The translations under genes were made by a program, and so were the position numbers. This document shows, in pieces, positions 26,201 to 34,632 of a DNA stretch of 64,000 nt. The DNA is from CAZUAQ01 sp964618455 (GTDB lineage: Bacteria; Planctomycetota; Phycisphaerae; UBA1845; PWPN01), in contig CAZUAQ010000005.1 in NCBI GenBank assembly GCA_964618455.1, forward strand, positions 1-64,000, in the 5' to 3' direction. Every line of letters begins with the position of its first letter. Position 1 is the stretch's first letter. The notes below the pieces were generated by a model. The model made no database searches. It saw nothing but the letters and a program-made list of their open reading frames with translations, and had not been told where the DNA came from.

Positions 26201-26970
26201 GCCATCCCCAACGCGTCAAGCATGGAATAGAGCCTGCCCGGCGGTTTATTGCTGATCCAGTGAGCGGCACGTAGCGCGCCGGAGGCGAAGGTGTCACGCG
26301 TGTGGGCGGCGTGGCGGAGGACAAGCGTCTCGCCGAGCGTGCCGAAATGAACCTCGTGCTCGCCGACCGTATCCCCGACGCGAAGCGAGTGCATACCGAT
26401 CTGCCGGGCAGGCCGACGGCCGGTTTCTCCGTGGCGGCCGTAGATCACGTCCTTGTCGGCGTCGCGCCCCGTGGCGTCGAGGATCGCATCGCGAATGGAA
26501 TTGGCGGTGCCGCTCGGGGCGTCGATCTTGAACCGGTGGTGGGATTCGACGATCTCGATGTCGTAATCGTCGCCCAGTGCCGCCGCCATCTGCGCCGCGA
26601 GCTTGAACATCAGGTTCACACCGACGCTCATGTTGCTCGCCCTGAGCACGGGAATCGATCGGGCCGCCTCTTCGATTTTCGCGACCTGCGGAGACGAATG
26701 GCCCGTTGTCCCGATGACCATGGGCACCTCTTTCGCCAGGCAATATTCCAGCCAGTGCATGGTTCCGTCCGGCAGCGTGAAGTCGATCAGCACGTCGATG
26801 GCGGTATCGGTGCGGTCCTGAACGGGCAGGTCGCCGATCGTCTCGCCGATGCGCGGGTGGCCGGTGGCTTCAAGCGCCGCCAGCACCCCGAAGCGGTCGT
26901 CCTCTTTCGCCAGGGCGATGATGCGTTGTCCCATCCGGCCGGCGGCTCCGGCCATTGCGAGTCTGAGCAT
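26197..26970 (-). CDS. dapB: 4-hydroxy-tetrahydrodipicolinate reductase
   Basis: Reduces the dihydrodipicolinate intermediate on the lysine and diaminopimelate pathway. The N-terminal nucleotide-binding motif AMAGAAGRMGQRI, DFTLPDG, VIGTTGHS, and the catalytic block VESHHRFKIDAPSGTA are all present. ATG 26970 is preferred: AAAGGA lies 9 bases upstream and the fold begins at once; a start at 26991 adds seven residues. Length is normal. No other lysine genes are adjacent. Confidence 0.95.
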   Translation of the reverse strand: MLRLAMAGAAGRMGQRIIALAKEDDRFGVLAALEATGHPRIGETIGDLPVQDRTDTAIDVLIDFTLPDGTMHWLEYCLAKEVPMVIGTTGHSSPQVAKIEEAARSIPVLRASNMSVGVNLMFKLAAQMAAALGDDYDIEIVESHHRFKIDAPSGTANSIRDAILDATGRDADKDVIYGRHGETGRRPARQIGMHSLRVGDTVGEHEVHFGTLGETLVLRHAAHTRDTFASGALRAAHWISNKPPGRLYSMLDALGMA

Positions 26971-27142
26971 GATCCCGATCCTTTCGTGCAAACGGATGTC
27001 CAGCGAGCGATTATGCGGTCAGACGTGGCGCGCTACAAGCGGCGAAGGACGACCCCTGCACGTTGACGCTCATTCCGCCGCGGGATAGGGTGATCTCGGC
27101 AACCCGCTATTCGACAAACGCAACTAGCTGGAGAGTATCACG

Positions 27143-27829
27143 ATGACACGGAATGCATGGAGCGTGGCGCTCGGTACGGTAGGGGGGCTCCTTCTGCTCG
27201 CAAGCGGCTGCGCTTCGACGGGCAAGGCGGTCCATCGCGAAGCAGAGTTCACACCGATCCTCAACGGCAGGAACCTGGACGGCTGGGTCGTCTGGCATCT
27301 CGACGACAACGTGGAACTCAAGCCGGACGCCTTTTACGTGGACGATGAGGGGGCATTGGCGTGCAAGGGGTACGACCGCTACTGGATCCGTTACGATAAG
27401 CCGCTGGGCGACGTCGTACTTCGTATGGAGTTCAAGGTCGACCAGGGCACCAACAGCGGCGTCATCCTGCGTGCCCTTCCGGGCGGTGATCCGCCGTGGA
27501 ACGGCTTCGAGGTGCAGATCGTCGACGACGCCGGTCACGACCCCAACAAGCACAGCACCGGCGCCATCTACGACGTGGTCACGCCGATGTACAACGCCTC
27601 GAAGCCGGCGGGGGAGTGGAACGACCTGGAGATCACCACGGACGGGCTGAAGGTGAAGATTGTGCTAAACGGACTTAAAGTGATCGATACCGACTTTGCC
27701 AAGCTGACCGAGCCGATCGGCAAATTCGACTTCCCCTACGCCGAAATGCGCCCCGAAGGCTACCTGAGCCTTCAGGATCACGGCTCCAAGGTCTGGTATC
27801 GCAAGATCCGGGTGAAGCACCTGCGGTGA
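27143..27829 (+). CDS. DUF1080 lipoprotein (3-keto-disaccharide hydrolase family)
   Basis: A lipoprotein signal ends in LLLASGCAS with the lipid-bearing Cys at about 23. The rest is a concanavalin-like sandwich of the DUF1080 family: FTPILNGRNLDGWVVW, FKVDQGTNSGVILRA, GFEVQIVDDAG, ...HSTGAIYDVV and GYLSLQDHGSKVWYRKIRV. Such domains are abundant in Planctomycetota and some act as 3-keto-glycoside hydrolases. It stands alone here between dapB and a deaminase, so the substrate is open. Confidence 0.85.
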   Translation: MTRNAWSVALGTVGGLLLLASGCASTGKAVHREAEFTPILNGRNLDGWVVWHLDDNVELKPDAFYVDDEGALACKGYDRYWIRYDKPLGDVVLRMEFKVDQGTNSGVILRALPGGDPPWNGFEVQIVDDAGHDPNKHSTGAIYDVVTPMYNASKPAGEWNDLEITTDGLKVKIVLNGLKVIDTDFAKLTEPIGKFDFPYAEMRPEGYLSLQDHGSKVWYRKIRVKHLR

Positions 27830-27845
27830 TGTGTAAATGGGTAGC

Positions 27846-27872
27846 CACAAAAAGCACAAGAGACACAAAGTT
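27846..27872. repeat. Short purine-rich 9-base periodic repeat
   Basis: Three imperfect 9-base units, CACAAAAAG, CACAAGAGA and CACAAAGTT, follow each other 16 bases after the DUF1080 stop. They lie in a 171-base, AT-richer gap between convergent genes. I see no gene in the rest of that gap. Confidence 0.5.
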
Positions 27873-28000
27873 GAAAGAGTGCATGTTGTCACGCGACGAT
27901 AGTAGATAATCTATTCTGACTGAGTCTTCTTATCTGCTTCTTTTGTGATTTATATGCCTCTTCTGGCTATCTCAATCTCGTTACTCTTACGCGATAACGC

Positions 28001-28483
28001 TCACTCCCCGATATCTTCGTTCCACAATTCCGGATGGGCCTTGATGAACGCCCGCATCAGTTCGATGCACGTCGGATCGTTGCGGATGTCCAGTTCCACC
28101 CCGCGTGAAGCCACGTACGCTTCGGGGCCCTGGAACGTTTGATTCTCACCGATGACCACGCGCGGGATGGCATAGAGCAGGATCGCGCCGCTGCACATGT
28201 CACAGGGGGAAAGCGTGGAGTAGATCGTGCTGCGGCGGTAATCGGCGGCGGTGAGGCGACCGGCGTTCTCGAGACAATCCATCTCCGCGTGGAGGACCGC
28301 GCTGCCTTGCTGCACCCGCCGGTTGTGCCCGCGACCGACGATTTGTTCATCGATCACCAGCACCGAGCCGATCGGAATGCCACCTTCCTCCAGACCCTTT
28401 CGGGCTTCATCGATCGCCGCCTGCAGATAAGGATCCATCATGTCCAACTCCAGGTTTGAAGGAGATTCATTCGGCGCGCTCAT
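28001..28483 (-). CDS. Fcy1-type cytosine deaminase
   Basis: Zinc-dependent deaminase of the cytidine-deaminase fold. Zinc ligands are in LHAEMDC (His65, catalytic Glu67) and SPCDMC (Cys94, Cys97). The whole length parallels the small yeast cytosine deaminase from memory: GGIPIGSVL, GRGHNRR, GSAVLHAE, TLSPCDMCSGAILLY, VVIGEN and the terminal WNEDIGE. It is unlike the amidohydrolase-type CodA of E. coli. It would turn cytosine into uracil; other small bases remain possible. A start at Met15 or Met16 (MMDPYLQ) is also plausible. Confidence 0.82.
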   Translation of the reverse strand: MSAPNESPSNLELDMMDPYLQAAIDEARKGLEEGGIPIGSVLVIDEQIVGRGHNRRVQQGSAVLHAEMDCLENAGRLTAADYRRSTIYSTLSPCDMCSGAILLYAIPRVVIGENQTFQGPEAYVASRGVELDIRNDPTCIELMRAFIKAHPELWNEDIGE

Positions 28484-28568
28484 GCGGATGCCGCAACGCG
28501 ATTGAGATTAGGCGGTCAGCAAAGCGGGATCAACACGGCTCGAAAGAGGATGGTGCAGGGAAGCGAAC

Positions 28569-29378
28569 TCAATCGCACCGGAACAACAGGAAGTGGCTCA
28601 GCCCGATGCCGGGCATGCGGAAGGGCAGATGACGGAACAGGCGATACAGCCACACCGGCGGCAGATTCGGCGTCAGCCAGCCTACCGACGCGTGGTGCAC
28701 GAGCGTCAAACTCGCCGCCCCACCTTCGCGAACGAGGTACCGGCGCGTGTTACGCAGGCAGAGGCGGTCCGGCTTGTGCAGCAGGGCGAAGGCCACCTGG
28801 GCGGGGTTCCATCGGTTCGGCTCGAAGATCAGCACGTACTTCCGGGCCACGCGCCGCATCTCCGCCAGAACGTGCCGCGGCTGATCGACATGGTGCAGCA
28901 ACTCCCAGGCGTAGGCCATATCGACCGCCCCGTCGCGGAACGGCAGGCGGTAGGCATCGGTTCGCAATCGAATGCGGCCCGGGTTGCGCTTGAGCAGCCG
29001 GAGGGAAAGATCCGTCGAGAAGAGCGTGGGGATGTCGGCCTCCAGACAATGCGTGGACATGCCGTTGCCGGCTCCGACATCCACGGCACTGTCGATCTCG
29101 CTCAGATCCAGAACCGACTTGAGGTAAGCGGCGCGCTGTGCGGCAAAGCCCAGGGCCACTTCATGGTCGTAGGGTCGATAGAGGTGCTCCTCATCCTCCC
29201 AGTACTTCGCCTGCTCCTGATCGTCGGCGGCGCCCATGCCGACCTCATCATGGGAGGCGAAATCCAGGATGCCCTCGCGTTCGGCGTACAGCCTTTCGCA
29301 CCGTGGGCAATGCAGTCCATCCGGAGCCGCCGCGAGCGTCTCGGCACCGCAGCCGGGGCATCTCAGGAAAGGGAGCAT
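28569..29378 (-). CDS. Zinc-ribbon class I methyltransferase
   Basis: A 269-residue protein with an N-terminal zinc ribbon (CPGCGAETL and CPRC within the first 30 residues), then a SAM-binding domain: AVDVGAGNGMSTHCL, FSTDLSLRLL, VDMAYAWELLHHV. The C-terminal region is hydrophobic (FRMPGIGLSHFLLF). This layout is common in small-molecule and lipid methyltransferases. ATG 29378 is taken because the frame further upstream runs antisense through three other genes and the assembly gap and has no homology. Confidence 0.82.
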   Translation of the reverse strand: MLPFLRCPGCGAETLAAAPDGLHCPRCERLYAEREGILDFASHDEVGMGAADDQEQAKYWEDEEHLYRPYDHEVALGFAAQRAAYLKSVLDLSEIDSAVDVGAGNGMSTHCLEADIPTLFSTDLSLRLLKRNPGRIRLRTDAYRLPFRDGAVDMAYAWELLHHVDQPRHVLAEMRRVARKYVLIFEPNRWNPAQVAFALLHKPDRLCLRNTRRYLVREGGAASLTLVHHASVGWLTPNLPPVWLYRLFRHLPFRMPGIGLSHFLLFRCD

Positions 29379-29561
29379 CGCCTGGTAGTGCTTACCGGGG
29401 GGGACGTTATCAGCCGCCACCGAGGCCCTTGAGCAATCATGCGTGTCCAGGCTGGTCGTCAATGCGATCCGCTCCTTCTTTGATATCGGTCCTCGCGCGG
29501 GTTCCCGGCTGATGGGGATATCGCGATATTCGGCCACGATTCTTAGCAATTTCACCCTCTC

Positions 29562-29589
29562 TTGACGTAATGCCCTGAAATTGCATAAT
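29562..29589 (+). promoter_or_regulatory. Sigma-70-like promoter of the TPR lipoprotein gene
   Basis: TTGACG and CATAAT are separated by 16 bases (17 to ATAATT). The element points to the lipoprotein gene with a leader of about 65 bases, in the divergent region next to the zinc-ribbon methyltransferase. Confidence 0.65.
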
Positions 29590-29660
29590 TTGCGGTGCAT
29601 CGGTCGATGGAACGACACAGGTCGAGTTGGAATTCGCAGCAGATTCAGGAGGCTCATGCC

Positions 29661-30593
29661 ATGCGGTATTGCGCGAGGCGTTGCGGTCGGTGGTCGTGGG
29701 GCATCGGGTTGGCGGTCACGATCGGTCTGGCGGGCTGCAAGACGGACGAGATCAGCTCGGGACCCGTGCGTGAAAGTGAGAGCGCGCCGGTCACCTCCCT
29801 GGAGAATCCCGAGGGCATCGATCTCCCGGATATTCCGACCTACAACCNNNNNNNNNNCAACCGGACCGAGGTCGACCTCGTGGAGGACATGATGCTTCAC
29901 CGGGCCATGTATGCCCGCTACCTCCGCGTGATGGCCCGCTTCTACTCTGAGAACGGCAGCGAAGAGAAGGCCAACTGGGCCCGACGCGAACTGCGCGATC
30001 TCCGCCTGGTCAAGCCCTACCATTATCTGCCCGACGCGATCGTTCCGGTCGCCAACCTGACGCCCCAGGATCAGAACCAGGAAGCCGATCGACTCTATCG
30101 CGAGGGGATCGCGCTGATGAAGAAGGGCGGTCACGGCGTCCCTGGAATCTACAACCAGAACACGATGAAGCTGGCCATGGCCAAGCTCAAGGAAGTGGTG
30201 GACCGCTATCCGAATAGCGACAAGATCGACGATGCGGCCTTCTACATCGGCGAGATCCACAAGGAATACTTCGAGGAACTGGACAACAGCATCGCCGTCA
30301 TGTGGTACAAGCGGGCCATCGAATGGAACTCCGATCTTCCGTATCCGGCACGATTCCAGTTGGCGGTCGTCCACGATTACCGCATGCACGATCGCGAGCA
30401 GGCCCTTTACTGGTACCAGCGTGTGCTCGATGAGGAAGGCGATCTCGAGCAGTCCAATACGCTCTTCGCGCGAAATCGGATTCGCGACCTGACCTCCGCT
30501 GACACGCGCCACGCCACGAGCGACGTGATTCGCGAGCCCGTGTCGGGGGGATCCGCGGCCGCAGGCAGTCCTCCCGCGGCGACTGAGCCCTAA
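29661..30593 (+). CDS. TPR-type lipoprotein with assembly gap
   Basis: Exported lipoprotein: signal RWSWGIGLAVTIGLAGCKT with a good lipobox (LAGC). The second half has tetratricopeptide-like helices, AMAKLKEVVDRYPNSDKIDDAAFYIGEI followed by AVMWYKRAIEW and EQALYWYQRVLDEE. These resemble BamD/YbgF-type repeats that scaffold envelope complexes. AGGAGG lies 8 bases before the ATG. Ten Ns fall after about residue 62, so the exact sequence there is unknown although the frame stays open on both sides. Confidence 0.8.
   Translation: MRYCARRCGRWSWGIGLAVTIGLAGCKTDEISSGPVRESESAPVTSLENPEGIDLPDIPTYNXXXXNRTEVDLVEDMMLHRAMYARYLRVMARFYSENGSEEKANWARRELRDLRLVKPYHYLPDAIVPVANLTPQDQNQEADRLYREGIALMKKGGHGVPGIYNQNTMKLAMAKLKEVVDRYPNSDKIDDAAFYIGEIHKEYFEELDNSIAVMWYKRAIEWNSDLPYPARFQLAVVHDYRMHDREQALYWYQRVLDEEGDLEQSNTLFARNRIRDLTSADTRHATSDVIREPVSGGSAAAGSPPAATEP
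29848..29857. other. Assembly gap (10 N)
   Basis: Ten Ns interrupt the TPR lipoprotein gene. The five bases before and after it are the same, CAACC, which suggests two contig ends that overlap. Joining them once removes 15 bases and keeps the frame. Confidence 0.97.
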
Positions 30594-30665
30594 CGGATTC
30601 GGAATTCCGTCGAACGGCTTTGATCTCTCGCGCCGCGACGACCGCGCATGCTGTCGGCAATTCCG

Positions 30666-30671
30666 TATAAT
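30666..30671 (+). promoter_or_regulatory. Perfect -10 box close to a start codon
   Basis: A consensus TATAAT ends 9 bases before ATG 30681. Without a clear -35 it is uncertain, but if used the transcript would be leaderless or nearly so. Confidence 0.35.
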
Positions 30672-30680
30672 GCTTCCCAG

Positions 30681-31193
30681 ATGAAAGCATTTTTCACCGC
30701 CTTCGCCCTGACTACCTGCCTGATGATGGCGGCTACCGCCGTCGTGGGGGCCCTGGTGCGGGAGGAGACCTACTTCGACCTGCATTTTGCTTTCGGCCTC
30801 GCCACGACGCTCGTCACGTGCCTCTGCCATTGCGTGGTCTTCACCTATTTCATGGCGACCAGCAAAATGATAGGCGCGGCAGTCGAGGACGCCGGGCTCG
30901 ATCAGGATTGGGGCCGCCGGGCCATGCGAAACAAGTTTCGGGCGTACCGCGTCCTGATGCCCGCCATTCTGCTGGCCTTGGTCGCGGCCGTGTCCGGGGC
31001 ATGGGCGACCAACGTCGCCGGACGGGCGGATGTTCACCTGATCGCGGTGCTGGTCTCCATGGGATTCCAGCTCTTCGCCTTCAAGGGCGAGTATGGGGCG
31101 ATCGTGGAAAATGGAACACTGATGGACCAGGTGTTTGAAGCGCATGCCCGCGTCAAGCGCGCGCGGCCGGAAGCACATCGTGCGTCGTCGTGA
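30681..31193 (+). CDS. Small polytopic membrane protein
   Basis: About 170 residues with four hydrophobic segments: FTAFALTTCLMMAATAVVGA, FGLATTLVTCLCHCVVFTYFM, LMPAILLALVAAVSGAWA and VHLIAVLVSMGFQLFAF. The last is followed by a charged C-terminus. I recognise no family. ATG 30681 is chosen because it starts the first helix; a start at 30648 would add 11 residues. It lies between the TPR lipoprotein and a sugar isomerase in the same direction. Confidence 0.6.
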   Translation: MKAFFTAFALTTCLMMAATAVVGALVREETYFDLHFAFGLATTLVTCLCHCVVFTYFMATSKMIGAAVEDAGLDQDWGRRAMRNKFRAYRVLMPAILLALVAAVSGAWATNVAGRADVHLIAVLVSMGFQLFAFKGEYGAIVENGTLMDQVFEAHARVKRARPEAHRASS

Positions 31194-31214
31194 TCGGCGG
31201 CGGGAGGAGTGACC

Positions 31215-32051
31215 ATGAAGTTTGCAACGTGCAATGAGCCCTGGCGCGAGACACCGATCGAGGAGGTCTTCAAGACCGCCCGAAAGATCGGTTTCTCCGG
31301 TGTCGAGATCGCGCCGTTCACCATCGCGGACAATGTCAACGACATCACCGCCACGAAGCGGGCGGAGATCGTCAAGGCGGCCGCGGACGAAGGCATCGAG
31401 ATTGTCGGCCTGCACTGGCTGCTGGTCTCACCGAAGGGACTTCACATCACCACGCCCGATGACGGGATTCGTGCCAAGACCGTGGACTACATCAAAGCGC
31501 TGGTGAACTTCTGCGGTGATCTTGGCGGGAAGGTGATGATCCACGGTTCGCCACAGCAGCGCAACGTCGAACCGCCGACGACGCCGGAGGAAGCGTGGAA
31601 ACGGGCGTGCGATGTCTTCGCCGCCGTCGCGCCGACCTGTGAGCAACGCGGCGTGACGCTGTGTATCGAGGCGTTGGCGCCGAAAGAGACCAACTTCATC
31701 CAGACCGCCGCCGAAGCCGCGAAGATGGCCGACGAGATCGGTTCGCCGGGCATCGACATCATGCTGGATACGAAGGCGATGGCGTCGATGCCGGACGGCG
31801 TGCTGGGCACGACCAGGCAGTTCGGTGGGCGCTGCAGGCACTACCACGTGAACGAGGCGTGCGGCAAGGGAATCGGGATGCCGCTGGGGCCGGAGGATGG
31901 TGAACCGACTCCCCTCGCCGAGGCGTTGGCGACGCTCAAAGCGAACGGGTTCGGCGGGTGGGTGTCGGCGGAGCCCTTCGATTACAATCCCGATCCAACC
32001 ACGGTGGCGGAGACGGCGTATAAGGCGTTGAAGGCCGCCGATCCGGATTAA
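31215..32051 (+). CDS. Sugar phosphate isomerase/epimerase-like TIM barrel
   Basis: Member of the xylose-isomerase-like (AP endonuclease 2) superfamily. FATCNEPW at the start, GFSGVEIAPF, CIEALAPKETNFIQTAAEA with a metal-binding Glu, DIMLDTKAM, RHYHVNEA and WVSAEPFDY mark successive barrel strands and metal ligands. Members isomerise or epimerise sugars or inositols. ATG 31215 has GGAGGAG just upstream. The three following genes also concern carbohydrates, so a shared catabolic route is likely. Confidence 0.8.
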   Translation: MKFATCNEPWRETPIEEVFKTARKIGFSGVEIAPFTIADNVNDITATKRAEIVKAAADEGIEIVGLHWLLVSPKGLHITTPDDGIRAKTVDYIKALVNFCGDLGGKVMIHGSPQQRNVEPPTTPEEAWKRACDVFAAVAPTCEQRGVTLCIEALAPKETNFIQTAAEAAKMADEIGSPGIDIMLDTKAMASMPDGVLGTTRQFGGRCRHYHVNEACGKGIGMPLGPEDGEPTPLAEALATLKANGFGGWVSAEPFDYNPDPTTVAETAYKALKAADPD

Positions 32052-32112
32052 ATCGCCGGAAGCCGCGATAGCAGTGATTCATTGGCATTTGAAAGACGAA
32101 GGGAAGGACCTC

Positions 32113-33372
32113 ATGCTTCACATCAAGCGTATGTTTCTGGGATGGGTGGTGCTCGCGGTAGCGATGAGCTGTCAGGGGGCGGAGACCAAGGTGATATTCA
32201 AATCGGGCGAGAAGGGCATCCCCGCCGGGCCGGTGGTGGTCAAGCTCGCGGACAAACTTGAGCCGGGCTCCGCCTACGTGCTCAAGAGTGGCGAGAACAG
32301 CGATCCGATCCCCGCCCAGGTGGATCGCCAGGGGCATGTCTGGTGGTGGAGTGAGGCTGTGGAGCCGAATACCACGAAAGAGATGACACTGACAACTGGC
32401 CGCTACATCAAGCTGCGCGTTCAGCCCAAGAAAGTCAGCGATGAACAGATCGACGTGATGATTGACAATGAACTGTTCACGACGATCAACGCCAAGAAGA
32501 ATGAGCCCAAAGTCTATCTCTATCCGGTGATCGGTCCGACCTGCAAGCCCGTGACGCGGCACTATCCGATGAAGAATGTGCCCGGCGAGCGGCAGGACCA
32601 CCACCACCATCGTTCGCTCTGGACCGCGCATGGTGATATCCGCGTCGGGGATTTCGACAAGAACAAGAGCAATTACTGGCATGAGCCGAAGACCGGTGGC
32701 AACTGGCCGATCGAACTCAGACCGATCGAGGAGATCGATCATCAGGCACTCAAGAAAGTGACGCACATGACCGGCGGAAACGTATTCGGCGTCATCGAAA
32801 TGGAGATCGACTGGATCGCCGCCGGGGGACGCAAGGACTTCACCGAGGTCCGCACCTATCGCATCTTCGCCGGTGGCGAGGGTCATCGCATCATCGACCA
32901 GAAGAACGTCTTCAAGTTCACCGAGGGCGACACGATGTTCGCCAACACCAAGGAAGGCGGTATCTGTGCCCTGCGTATCGCCACCTCGATGGATGAGAAG
33001 GAGCACGACGGAAAGGGCGGCGACGGACGCATGACCAACGCCAACGGGCAGGTCGGTCATGGCGATGTCTGGGGCAAGGCGGCGGCATGGTGCGATTATG
33101 TCGGTCCGGTCGACGGCCAGACCATCGGCATTGCCGTTTTCGACGCGCCGACCAACTTTCGCCATCCGACACGATGGCACATTCGTGACTACGGCCTGTA
33201 CACCGCCAATCCGTTTGGCGCGGGCAATTTCACGAATGGCAAAGAAGACGGGACGGCCGTCTTCAAGAAGGGCAAGTCCGTCACCTTCGACTACCGTATC
33301 CTGATCCACAAGGGAGACACGAAAGCGGCGAACGTCGCGGATCAATATGCGCTGTACAGTCGCCTGTTCTGA
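32113..33372 (+). CDS. Exported DUF6807 (PmoA-like) protein
   Basis: A signal peptide (MFLGWVVLAVAMSCQGAE) precedes a beta-rich domain with the strongly His-rich motif GERQDHHHHRSLW and the later RHPTRWHIRDYGLYTANPFG. Both are characteristic of the DUF6807/PmoA group. The four consecutive His may bind metal. These proteins are frequent in planctomycete and Bacteroidetes carbohydrate clusters, but no reaction is established. ATG 32113 with AAGGA upstream was preferred to the earlier in-frame start. Confidence 0.78.
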   Translation: MLHIKRMFLGWVVLAVAMSCQGAETKVIFKSGEKGIPAGPVVVKLADKLEPGSAYVLKSGENSDPIPAQVDRQGHVWWWSEAVEPNTTKEMTLTTGRYIKLRVQPKKVSDEQIDVMIDNELFTTINAKKNEPKVYLYPVIGPTCKPVTRHYPMKNVPGERQDHHHHRSLWTAHGDIRVGDFDKNKSNYWHEPKTGGNWPIELRPIEEIDHQALKKVTHMTGGNVFGVIEMEIDWIAAGGRKDFTEVRTYRIFAGGEGHRIIDQKNVFKFTEGDTMFANTKEGGICALRIATSMDEKEHDGKGGDGRMTNANGQVGHGDVWGKAAAWCDYVGPVDGQTIGIAVFDAPTNFRHPTRWHIRDYGLYTANPFGAGNFTNGKEDGTAVFKKGKSVTFDYRILIHKGDTKAANVADQYALYSRLF

Positions 33373-33438
33373 AACGGCCGGTGCCGCCGTTCGGATGACA
33401 TCGCGGGTGTCGATTCCCGCATCAGGAGAGGAGTTTGA

Positions 33439-34590
33439 ATGACGCCCCGCGAACGTGAACAAGTCGCCATGGATCTCGGCACGCCAGACCAGATCCCGGT
33501 GCAGTGCCAGCTGGCGACCGGCCATATCCTGTTGAATTCCGGGATCGATCCGATCGCCGAAGCCGTGGACAGTGAAGCCTACGCCGAGTCGCTCTGGCGG
33601 ATCCGCGAGTTGTACGACTTCGACGGCATCCTCATGCACAAGCCGGGCCGCGAGCCGGGCTGGCTCGACGCGTGCGAAAAACGTGACCATCCCGACGGCT
33701 GCGAGTTCGTCTTTCCCGAGGGTTGCTACGTCCGGGTGCAGCGCGATGACGATCCGATCTTCTTTGCGGGCCCGGGATTCGAGTGGCCCGAGCCTGAGCA
33801 GGTTGATCCCGAGGATCCGCTGAGTTTCTTCGAGGGCGGTTACCGCAAGTGGCACGAGTTCAAGGCCACGCACCATTACCTGACGCCGGAGGAGATCCCC
33901 GAGTGGTGGTACGGCTGCCTCGACTACCTCAAGGAAAAGTCCCAGGGGAGGTACAGTCTCCACGGTGAGACACGTGGCCCCTTCGATCACGTGCTCAACG
34001 TGCTCTCCGCCGAAAACATGATGATCGCCCTGATGACCGACCGCGATCGCATTCACAAGCTCCTGGAGTGGGGCACGACGACGGCGATCGCCTGGTCCGT
34101 GGCCCAGGTTCGCCGCGGCTGCGACGCCATCAAGATCAGCTCTCCCTGGGTCGGCGGGGGACTGATCAGCCGGAAGGATTACCAGGAATTCGTCGTGCCC
34201 TACGAGCGCGAACTGGCCAAGGCGGTCCGCGCCGAAGGCGGCCACATCTACACGCATACGTGCGGAGCGATCGGCGACCGGCTCGAAGATATTATGGATT
34301 GCGGTGTCAGCGGTATCGAATGCCTCGATCCACCGCCGCTGGGCAACGTCGAGATCGATGACGCCATCCAGCGGACCAAGGGCAAGATCTTCATCAAGGG
34401 CAACATCGACGCCGTGAATACGCTGCTGAACAAGGATATCGACGGCGTCCGCGATGACGTCAAGCGCGTGATCGAGATCGCCGCCCCGGGTGGCGGGTAC
34501 ATCTGCTCGACCGCCTGCAGCGTCGCGCCGCACGTCAAACCGGACAACATCAAGGCGATGGTTGAAGTCGCGCGCTCGTTCACATACTGA
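33439..34590 (+). CDS. Uroporphyrinogen decarboxylase-like protein (URO-D superfamily)
   Basis: TIM-barrel protein of 383 residues. HIYTHTCGAIGDRLEDIMDCGVSG and ICSTACSVAPHVK give the His-x-Cys and distal Cys pattern that binds zinc in the methyltransferase branch of this superfamily. The arginine residues that bind porphyrin near the N-terminus of true HemE are not evident. It is therefore more likely a sugar-cluster or methyl-transfer enzyme than a heme enzyme. Such genes recur beside sugar isomerases in Planctomycetota, an association without a proven reaction. Confidence 0.78.
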   Translation: MTPREREQVAMDLGTPDQIPVQCQLATGHILLNSGIDPIAEAVDSEAYAESLWRIRELYDFDGILMHKPGREPGWLDACEKRDHPDGCEFVFPEGCYVRVQRDDDPIFFAGPGFEWPEPEQVDPEDPLSFFEGGYRKWHEFKATHHYLTPEEIPEWWYGCLDYLKEKSQGRYSLHGETRGPFDHVLNVLSAENMMIALMTDRDRIHKLLEWGTTTAIAWSVAQVRRGCDAIKISSPWVGGGLISRKDYQEFVVPYERELAKAVRAEGGHIYTHTCGAIGDRLEDIMDCGVSGIECLDPPPLGNVEIDDAIQRTKGKIFIKGNIDAVNTLLNKDIDGVRDDVKRVIEIAAPGGGYICSTACSVAPHVKPDNIKAMVEVARSFTY

Positions 34591-34632
34591 TTCGCAGGCA
34601 CGGTTATATCACTTCGCGAGGGCACCGATCTC

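Noticed and set aside
26302..27066. Plus-strand frame of 254 codons over dapB
   Set aside because: It is antisense to a fully conserved dapB and shows no family motif.
29379..31415. Minus-strand open frame continuous with the zinc-ribbon methyltransferase, crossing the assembly gap
   Set aside because: It is antisense to three better-supported genes, has no recognisable domain, and reads through Ns; the methyltransferase starts at 29378.
33439..34590. True HemE (heme pathway) assignment
   Set aside because: The porphyrin-binding Arg residues of HemE are not evident and the zinc-type His/Cys pattern and sugar neighbours favour another role.
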